This document shows positions 5,635-11,980 of a stretch of DNA of 11,980 bases, one piece after another (the stretch's first letter is position 1; the number at the start of each line of letters is the position of its first letter). The notes beneath the pieces are model-generated. The model was not told where the DNA came from and searched no databases. It saw only the letters and a program-made list of their open reading frames with translations. The translations under genes were made by a program, and so were the position numbers. This DNA comes from JAYWIG01 sp043789035 (lineage in GTDB: Bacteria; Pseudomonadota; Gammaproteobacteria; Burkholderiales; Burkholderiaceae_E), in NCBI GenBank assembly GCA_043789035.1, contig JAYWIG010000171.1, forward strand, positions 1-11,980, in the 5' to 3' direction.

Positions 5635-8502
5635 TTACGCATCATCATTTCTAAGTCGACCGGCCAAAATTCGGGCGGCGTCTGAATCAGCACCCCACTC
5701 GCCCATGCCTTTAGCATTTCCCAGCGCGGCAAGCCATTCAAGCAAGTTAACGAACCCTTCACGTTTGCCCCAATAGCCTTGGCCAAACGTGTCACGAACA
5801 TATTGCCGCCCCGGCTCGGGGTTATTGCCCGCACCAGCAGTCTCACGCAGCGCAAACATTAAGTGCCGTAATGGCGACCCAGCAAACGGGTGCGGGCCTG
5901 CTGCACTGGCACGGCCCCGCGTATTAGATAAGCCGCCAGTCGCCTGCTCTTGCCCTACTAACTGGCCCATCACGCTGGTGGCTAAGCCCGTCGGGGTAAA
6001 CATACGGGTGCCGTTGGCCTTGTCACTTTTTAGTAGCGGTTTGATGTCAGTAACACCGAAACCGCGGGCCAACTCTTCATACATGCCCTTTCGGCGTTCA
6101 CCCCGACTCTCGATATCCAGCGAGCGCAGGTAATAACGTTCTACCAAAGAAAGGTCACGCCAGCAGTTGTCTAGACCGCGGGGAATTAGCGTATCGCAAG
6201 CAATTGTGAGCGCGCGCTCAATTACTGTTTGGAAGTCACTTTTTTCACCTTTGCCTCGCTCGGCGAATACCTCGTGTTCAACGTCTTTACCGTCTAAGTT
6301 ACCGTACTGCGTTAGTACCTTTAGCGCCGCTGCGTAAGCAGCCAATTGGTAGTCAGCGTCGTTAAAGTTAGGCTCGCCGCTTTCGTCCAGCGCCTGCATG
6401 GAGGCAATCTGGCGTTTAACTTCATCTTCCACCAGCGGGTACACCTCATCTAAAAACCCTGGTTCGTTCGCGATACGTTTCCGAAGCACTAGGCAAACAG
6501 TGCCTTGAACGTAATTCCCTTTTTTTATCCCGACGGCTTCAGTTTCAGTGCTTATGGTCCATGCCGCCGTGGCCTTCAATCCAGCGGCCCACAGAATCAT
6601 TCCAAGATCAGCCCAAACAGCAGGGTCTTGATGAGTAAACATGACCATCTGCAAGCCATTGTTAGGCATATGAAGCGCCAAGTTTTTATAAATCTCGACC
6701 ATAGACCGGCGGAAATTTTCGCCGTCTCCACGAACCGCCAACTCTATACGAGAATCAGCAACCCATTCAGGAAATACATTACCTAGCTGCTTGTCGTACC
6801 AAGCGAGGAAAAAGTCACTCAACTCGTGATAGTTAATTGCATCCGCATAAGGCGGATCTGTAATCCAGAAATCGCAATCGTTAGTTACATCGCGCGCGTC
6901 CTGAACAACTACATAGCCGTTACTTGAAGCTTGCTTTCCCTCCTGAAAATTTACAAGCCACGCGGTACCTAATTTTTCTACCCCTCTATTTCCAAAATTA
7001 AAAAGTGTATTGAGCGCTTGATTACTGAAAACGTCCAGAACGCCCTCACCCGCCGGATCAGGCCTCCAACGGCAGAGCCTCGAATCCCAATTCGCCATTC
7101 GCCCAAGGCCAAGTAAACAGCCCACTTTTGCCGCTTTCGATTTAGTCAATTTAAATGAAAGCTCTGCTAATAAACCATGGGTTAATAGCTGCCGTGGGGT
7201 GAACAAATGATGCCATTGAGTCCATCCACGATTACGAATTGGTTCTTCAGTTTTATCTCCCCCTTCAGGAATAGCCTTTGACGGGATGAAGCCGTTATGT
7301 TGCCATCGCGCAAAGCATTTTTTCAGTAATGTCCCTACCATTTTCTCTCGCTGCGCATCCGAATTATCGGGCGCTGCGTAGCGGCGAATCTCCTTTGATT
7401 TACCGTTCACCATTACTATCTTCACCCAGCGGATGCAGTACAGGCGCTCTTGAAAAACATCGCCAACGCGCGGTGAAACATCGTCGTTAACCCAGCGGCG
7501 TAAACCGGTTGGCCCACGCAGCGCTTCAATCGACCAAGAGCGGTTTGCGTCAAAGGGATCAAGTACACGGCTATCAGCTGCGGTAGCACCTTTTTTTTCC
7601 TTGTAAAGCTTTAGTTCAGCGTCTGAGACCGTGACAATTTCTGGCTGAAGTTGATCGGACCCTGGCACACGAATCCATCTTGCAACGACTTTTGATTTTT
7701 CACCAATCAACCAGCTTGGTGCGAGTGGAATGAAGTAATCGCAGCCTTCGGGCTTTACCTCCACGCAGTACAGGTATGCATCCGCCCGTTCGCCCCGATC
7801 GTTGTGCTCAATACCCCAAGCAGTCACTTGTTCATCAGCAGCCGCTAATACCTCAGCCTGCACCCGCATAACCTCTTCTTGTACGGCTTTGCCACCGCCC
7901 AGCAGATTTAAACTTGCCCATGTTAATAGACCAGCCACTGGGTTTAGATCTGAACCAAATGCTTCACAACCAATACGCGCAGCCTCGAACGGAATTGAGC
8001 CGCCACCGCAAAAACTATCACCAACGCGAGGCGTATGTCCAAAAGTTCGCTTACCGAGCTGCTCGATCAGTTCAGAAAGACGATTCGCGGTAGTACCGAG
8101 ATGGGCGTTAATGTCAGCCCATGCAGCAGGGCTTGGCCCTTCAACGTTCTCGGGCCTATCGCAGTAGGTTATGCGTTCGGCATAGGGCATTGCATCGAAC
8201 ATCTCGCGACTTGGCCCGTCCTTGGTGCGCCAAGGCACTGAGGAGGAAAAATCTTTGCAACGCTCCCACGTACCGTTGTCATCCATCGTCAAAATTTTTA
8301 AGAAAATTTCGCGGTCTTTTTTTATGTCTGGGCTTGCAGGCATCAACATACCTAGAATTGAGGCGCGCACGAGAATTAGGGGTTTGCGACCCCACCATTT
8401 ACCGAGGCGTGTCAACGTTTGACTGTTATTCGATTTGCGTTCTTTGTAAGCTTCGGCTGAAAGACGCGCAATTGGAAATTGTGATTCGATAAAAGTAGAC
8501 AT
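5635..8502 (-). CDS. DUF1156 / COG1743 DNA methyltransferase
   Basis: This 955-residue protein is a large adenine-type DNA methyltransferase. The N-terminal DUF1156 segment has R-L-S-A-E-A-Y-K-E-R-K (13-23) and KWWGRKPL (35-42). The SAM-binding motif I is DSFCGGGSIPFEA (162-174), followed by GSDLNPVA (183-190). Motif IV is DPPY (549-552), then the family-typical SDFFLAWYDKQL (562-573). About 360 residues separate motifs I and IV, leaving room for an inserted target-recognition part. COG1743 is described as having a Zn-ribbon, but I find no CxxC pairs in the insertion, only scattered Cys such as C246 and C254. The DPPY motif fits N6-adenine methylation, though N4-cytosine cannot be excluded. 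The start ATG is four bases after the DUF3780 stop. In this system it probably marks host DNA or, as in BREX and DISARM, is part of both modification and restriction. Length and motifs look intact. Confidence 0.95.
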   Translation of the reverse strand: MSTFIESQFPIARLSAEAYKERKSNNSQTLTRLGKWWGRKPLILVRASILGMLMPASPDIKKDREIFLKILTMDDNGTWERCKDFSSSVPWRTKDGPSREMFDAMPYAERITYCDRPENVEGPSPAAWADINAHLGTTANRLSELIEQLGKRTFGHTPRVGDSFCGGGSIPFEAARIGCEAFGSDLNPVAGLLTWASLNLLGGGKAVQEEVMRVQAEVLAAADEQVTAWGIEHNDRGERADAYLYCVEVKPEGCDYFIPLAPSWLIGEKSKVVARWIRVPGSDQLQPEIVTVSDAELKLYKEKKGATAADSRVLDPFDANRSWSIEALRGPTGLRRWVNDDVSPRVGDVFQERLYCIRWVKIVMVNGKSKEIRRYAAPDNSDAQREKMVGTLLKKCFARWQHNGFIPSKAIPEGGDKTEEPIRNRGWTQWHHLFTPRQLLTHGLLAELSFKLTKSKAAKVGCLLGLGRMANWDSRLCRWRPDPAGEGVLDVFSNQALNTLFNFGNRGVEKLGTAWLVNFQEGKQASSNGYVVVQDARDVTNDCDFWITDPPYADAINYHELSDFFLAWYDKQLGNVFPEWVADSRIELAVRGDGENFRRSMVEIYKNLALHMPNNGLQMVMFTHQDPAVWADLGMILWAAGLKATAAWTISTETEAVGIKKGNYVQGTVCLVLRKRIANEPGFLDEVYPLVEDEVKRQIASMQALDESGEPNFNDADYQLAAYAAALKVLTQYGNLDGKDVEHEVFAERGKGEKSDFQTVIERALTIACDTLIPRGLDNCWRDLSLVERYYLRSLDIESRGERRKGMYEELARGFGVTDIKPLLKSDKANGTRMFTPTGLATSVMGQLVGQEQATGGLSNTRGRASAAGPHPFAGSPLRHLMFALRETAGAGNNPEPGRQYVRDTFGQGYWGKREGFVNLLEWLAALGNAKGMGEWGADSDAARILAGRLRNDDA

Positions 8503-8506
8503 AAGC

Positions 8507-9133
8507 TTACAAAGAAAGGGAAAGTTGCGAATGCCCTAACAACTCGCGACGAGCTTTAGGCGACAAGCCCTCTCCTTTAACAAATGGGTTGTCGGCCAGC
8601 GCCGCTCTTAACGCTTTGCGCCAGCCAATGCCTTTTTGCATTGCTTGGCCTGTGGTAGCTACGGTCATAGTAAACAGCCACCAGCGCTCCTCGGGTGCCA
8701 AGGCTTCCCAATTATGCAAGGCATTGGGAATGTCGTCTGGCGAAGCATCTTCAACGGCCCAACACAGCACACAAAGCTCTTTACCTAACGATGGGTGTAC
8801 AGGTACCGGTCTAGCGGGATTTTTTTGATATTTGGCAACTGGTAGGCCGTTAGCTCGTAAGCGACGGTTAGCTTCCTCCCAAAAAGCGGGTGCTAACGAC
8901 GCCCAGCGGTTCCGGTCGATGATTACGCGAAGCGCAGGGTCGTTTGGTTGCGGTGCATCAATGATTCGTGCGCCCAGGCTGTCTAGATCGTTACCGCGGT
9001 GCTCAGTAATGCAAACCATATCGTCAAGCCGGCTACCCTTTGGAATATCGATTAAAAAACCGTGGCGGGCTTCCTCTGGCAAAAAACCTAAACCAATAGC
9101 CTTACGGTTGATTAGCGACGGTGCACGAGCCAT
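8507..9133 (-). CDS. DUF3780 protein of the defence operon
   Basis: This 208-residue protein resembles DUF3780, a family that I know mostly from operons with DUF499 and DUF1156. It opens with a short strand region (HGFLIDIPKGSRLDD at 24-38). It continues with DRNRWASLAPAFWEEANRRL (73-92) and a W-rich helical segment around EERWWLFTMTVATTGQ (148-163). It ends in a basic segment with GWRKALRAAL (169-178). No catalytic motif or membrane segment is visible. The start ATG lies two bases after the ATPase stop; a weak GGTGG lies about 8 bases upstream inside the ATPase gene. A structural or adaptor role between ATPase and methylase is inference. The family call depends partly on its position between the two partners. 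Confidence 0.85.
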   Translation of the reverse strand: MARAPSLINRKAIGLGFLPEEARHGFLIDIPKGSRLDDMVCITEHRGNDLDSLGARIIDAPQPNDPALRVIIDRNRWASLAPAFWEEANRRLRANGLPVAKYQKNPARPVPVHPSLGKELCVLCWAVEDASPDDIPNALHNWEALAPEERWWLFTMTVATTGQAMQKGIGWRKALRAALADNPFVKGEGLSPKARRELLGHSQLSLSL

Positions 9134-9135
9134 TT

Positions 9136-11980
9136 TTATTGACCACCGGATTGATTTGCAGGTGTGCCTGTCGCTTGGCTAACCTTACCTGCATTGAAGG
9201 GTTGATTGGTGGCTTTTAGCCAATCCAGCAGCCCTTGACCTGATGGGAACGCCAAACTTCCGAGGGTCATTCGCAGGCTACCGTTGCCAACTATTGTTTG
9301 CAGGTTTTGGGTGATCAATTTCAAAGCTGGCGCGTCGTAGCCAGCAGCTAGCGAACCTGAGTACTCCACGTTTTGAAGTCCATCGGCACTTTCTGCAGTG
9401 AGGCTGACGTCATGCACTAACAATCCCTGCGACTTTTCCAAGCGCGCGAGCGTATCCCACACAACACCCGAATCATCGAGCTTTGTAAGCTGGGACCAGC
9501 GAGCTGGTTTTACAACATCAATCGCAGGGCGCTCACCCTCCCCCTTTTGCGGAATAGTGATGCGGATTGTTTCGGAATTGAGATCGTATTCGGCTGAGAT
9601 GGCAACAGCGCACACCACCCGACAATTTGAAGGCACTCGAATAGGGCCGTCATACGTTGCAGTACCGACACTCGCGGGCGATGAGCCATCGGTAGAGTAG
9701 CGAATTGCGATGTTTCCAGCTTTGGGCAAAGCAAGCAGTACCAACTCAAAGTGGTCGCCACGGTTGTGCAGTTGGTGTTTAAGCCGCAGCTTCGCCGTCC
9801 AATCTTTAACAGCACTAGTCCGAGCAAGATCGGCAGGATCATGTGCAAGAAACCGATAACGCAAAGCGGTAGCTTCAAAACGAGTGGGTATTGGCACTGG
9901 CGACGAAGCGCCAGTCGGTTCGGCGTCGCCAGTTTCAAACGCAACTGAGGGGGCGTGTAGAGGCTCAATTTTTAAAAAAGTGTAGCCAGGGCTTTCTTCT
10001 TGCACCGATAGTTCTCGCACCACCACTTCGGGAAGCGGAGGGGCAAATGGGCCACGTCGAATATAGTTCCCTTCTTCGCGCCAAAGACCCCGCCGGAGGC
10101 ATTCCGCCTTCAGGTCATCAAGGGCAGATACTTTATGTATCGGCCAGTTGGTATTTACAGCTGCTGCGCGCTTAAGGTCTGACCAGAGAACTGTTTTTGT
10201 TTCTTCGGAACCAAACAATCGGGCTTCGGCGCGAGCGCGAAAACTCTCTTCATCAATTTTTGTAGTAAATTTTTGCGCGCCCTCAAGCGTATGACGCAAC
10301 GTAGCTTCGCCACTTTGATTTCCCGCAAAAGCTAAATCAGTGCCGGTTGCTCGCAAAGCGGAACTAATCGACGGATAGACTACATGGTCGAAGGCCTCTT
10401 TCAGGGCGGCAGTGAACTGTAAACCGACGCGGTCACGTAATGCATCAAGCGCGCGCCACTGAGGATCGTCGGATGGCGTATTTTCCGACTTCAATTCGTC
10501 TTCAATCCTTTGTAGCGCGCGAGTTTGGCGTGCAGAGTCGAGCACCTTTTGGTAGGTGTCGCGCGAACCTGTTAGGAAAATAATACGGTTTTTGTACTGT
10601 TGCTGCTCCCACCAAGCTTGCCAATCCGCAGAGATAGGTAGCTGATTTGCTTGGCTGCCAGGACGCACAATAATTAAGGTCGTTTTTTCAAGCTCGACTT
10701 GCACTTCATCGGGCGGCGGCAGTATCTTTACAACTTGGTAACAGTCACGTAGCGAAATTGAAAAGTAAGTTGCCAAATGATCACGCAACATCCGCTCCAC
10801 AGTTTCTGGATGCAGCGAAAGCGCCATCGAGCGTAACTTGGCTGCCAAGTTCTGCTGGTTTTTGAAATAGAGGCGGCCATCGGCAGAGTGATGAAGATAC
10901 CAGGCGCGAGTTGCCAGCTTATCAAGTACATTGGCTTTGAAAGTCGAAAGATCGCGACCAGGCCGCTGCAAGCAATCGACTAATTGGTATTCTCGCAGGC
11001 CGTGAATCGCGCCGGGCGTAGTTGATAACGAGGCAATTAAAACTAAGCGGGCAGCATCGGAAGCGTCGGAATTGCCGTTCGCTAAATCGATTTGTTCTAC
11101 TTCGGCGTCACCTGCGTGCGCTATGTCGTGCGCAATGGCTTCGCTAAGAGTGGGGTTAATAGTGCGCACCTCCGACGCTATTTCATCAAGATTCAAATCG
11201 ATGTCATAAGGATGGATCAATTCAATGCTGGCTGCGCGGTCAGATTTCCAAAGGCTAGATACCACCATCTGCATTAATCGAATAACACCTCGTGTTTGCT
11301 GAAAACCCTCGTTCTCTTTAAATTTTCCGACAAGCTCACGCAGATCTGGGTGGAACGGGTAAGCATCAATTACGCGGGTGAACAACGCCTCGGGCGATGT
11401 AGTCGTTAAACCCATTTGTACCGCTTCACGCAAAGCCTCCCGATAACGCTCAGCCACTTGCTTTATTTCGGCTTCAGGGGCAACTTGCGCGAACAAACGC
11501 TTGCGCAGAATGTGGTAGAGCTCGTCTCCATTAGGATTTACCGGCGTAATTGGTACCGCTATACGTCGCGCTTCGGAACTAATGCCTTGAACAGCACGAT
11601 TGAATGCATCCTGAAGCTTGGACTGACCAATACTGAAATTCGAACCCGCCAAGTCAGATAACACAAGGCAAACATTATTCATGTCAGCGACTGCAACAAA
11701 CAAATTAGCTAAGGCAGCGGTTGTCACTATGCCTAAGTCTCCGTTTCCAACGGGCACTGCAACAGCGTATTCAAGGTACGGGGGTAGCTCATCAAGAAAC
11801 AAGACTATTGGTTCGACGCCAAGCAGTTGTTTCCATGCCTCGGGGCCAGGAGCCTTCAACAACGGAGCGACATAACTCGCAAATTGCGATGATTTTCCAA
11901 GTTGTTCGGCTATAGAACCCCAAATACCACCGGCCGCATCCGTGCTCCGACCGTTGAACCCGACAACCTTACATGCCCCT
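9136..11980 (-). CDS. DUF499 / COG1483 AAA+ ATPase, 5' end beyond the window
   Basis: The frame is open through the right edge, giving 947 residues in the window; the true start and the Walker A loop lie outside. A TTG at 11862 is not the start: the 39 residues before it (including IWGSIAEQLG) match the family pattern and continue without a stop to the edge. Walker B is PIVLFLDELPPYLE (57-70 of the visible part). A later RGVIRLMQMVV (about 230-240) may contain the sensor or arginine-finger region. The C-terminal third is beta-rich. Residues about 747-797 (IRYSTDGSSP...YDGPIRV) resemble a chitobiase/hexosaminidase C-terminal-type fold (CHB_HEX_C_1). The gene is the first visible of the operon and ends two bases before DUF3780. 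Members of COG1483 are large ATPases of predicted defence systems. By analogy with PglY/BrxC-type ATPases (inference), it may sense or move along DNA, or control the methylase. Confidence 0.93.
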   Translation of the reverse strand, partial: GACKVVGFNGRSTDAAGGIWGSIAEQLGKSSQFASYVAPLLKAPGPEAWKQLLGVEPIVLFLDELPPYLEYAVAVPVGNGDLGIVTTAALANLFVAVADMNNVCLVLSDLAGSNFSIGQSKLQDAFNRAVQGISSEARRIAVPITPVNPNGDELYHILRKRLFAQVAPEAEIKQVAERYREALREAVQMGLTTTSPEALFTRVIDAYPFHPDLRELVGKFKENEGFQQTRGVIRLMQMVVSSLWKSDRAASIELIHPYDIDLNLDEIASEVRTINPTLSEAIAHDIAHAGDAEVEQIDLANGNSDASDAARLVLIASLSTTPGAIHGLREYQLVDCLQRPGRDLSTFKANVLDKLATRAWYLHHSADGRLYFKNQQNLAAKLRSMALSLHPETVERMLRDHLATYFSISLRDCYQVVKILPPPDEVQVELEKTTLIIVRPGSQANQLPISADWQAWWEQQQYKNRIIFLTGSRDTYQKVLDSARQTRALQRIEDELKSENTPSDDPQWRALDALRDRVGLQFTAALKEAFDHVVYPSISSALRATGTDLAFAGNQSGEATLRHTLEGAQKFTTKIDEESFRARAEARLFGSEETKTVLWSDLKRAAAVNTNWPIHKVSALDDLKAECLRRGLWREEGNYIRRGPFAPPLPEVVVRELSVQEESPGYTFLKIEPLHAPSVAFETGDAEPTGASSPVPIPTRFEATALRYRFLAHDPADLARTSAVKDWTAKLRLKHQLHNRGDHFELVLLALPKAGNIAIRYSTDGSSPASVGTATYDGPIRVPSNCRVVCAVAISAEYDLNSETIRITIPQKGEGERPAIDVVKPARWSQLTKLDDSGVVWDTLARLEKSQGLLVHDVSLTAESADGLQNVEYSGSLAAGYDAPALKLITQNLQTIVGNGSLRMTLGSLAFPSGQGLLDWLKATNQPFNAGKVSQATGTPANQSGGQ

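Noticed and set aside
9510..9968. 152-residue minus-strand frame inside the ATPase gene
   Set aside because: It overlaps the beta-rich C-terminal part of the ATPase in another frame; the ATPase frame is continuous and matches its family.
9136..11862. TTG at 11862 as the start of the DUF499 gene
   Set aside because: The frame continues to the window edge with family-like residues (IWGSIAEQLG), and Walker A would be missing from a protein starting there.
1964..11980. DISARM, BREX or type I restriction-modification identity
   Set aside because: There is no DrmA/DrmB, PglZ or HsdS/HsdR-like gene in the window; DUF499, DUF3780 and DUF1156 together point to the helicase-methylase-ATPase set. Genes beyond the right edge could still change this.

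Overview
The window looks like a bacterial defence island. Its core is most of a leftward operon whose gene content matches the helicase-methylase-ATPase grouping. I know this grouping as COG1483/DUF499 + COG1743/DUF1156 + DUF3780 + SNF2 helicase, called 'Hma' in the PADLOC literature; that name is from memory. The genes are of ordinary bacterial style at about 50% GC. Their type would suit a proteobacterium, perhaps a gammaproteobacterium, but no housekeeping gene, rRNA or tRNA is present to fix the taxon.

Layout, read in the direction of the minus-strand operon (right to left). A DUF499 AAA+ ATPase runs off the right edge, so its Walker A region is missing here (9136-11980, partial). A DUF3780 protein follows (8507-9133), then a DUF1156 DNA methyltransferase with a DPPY motif (5635-8502). 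Next is an inserted Bro-N / DinD-like protein (4753-5631). The last gene is a PLD-nuclease / SNF2-helicase fusion (1964-4753). Gaps are 2, 4 and 3 bases, and the last junction is a TGATG stop/start overlap. This looks like one transcript with translational coupling and no strong Shine-Dalgarno sites. By inference, methylase and DUF3780 would mark or recognise self DNA, the DUF499 ATPase would provide sensing or motor activity, and the PLD-helicase would be the effector. The Bro-N gene is not a core member and is the best candidate for an embedded accessory regulator or sensor.

Two genes on the plus strand converge on that operon. They are a compact HipA-like kinase (215-934, non-ATG or alternative start) and a DUF3037-like protein (931-1773), joined by an ATGA overlap. 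Three sampled 60-base lines of this pair are about 40-43% GC, against about 47-63% in sampled lines of the operon. An imperfect direct repeat (84-110 and 1898-1924, 22 of 27 positions identical, offset exactly 1814 bases) brackets the pair. Both copies can be drawn as hairpins followed by T-rich DNA. They may be duplicated terminators or the scars or boundaries of a moved cassette.

Non-coding stretches are short: 1-214 (left edge, hairpin plus gene leader) and 1774-1963 (convergent intergenic with a terminator-like hairpin). I see no tRNA, rRNA, CRISPR array, IS element or integrase.
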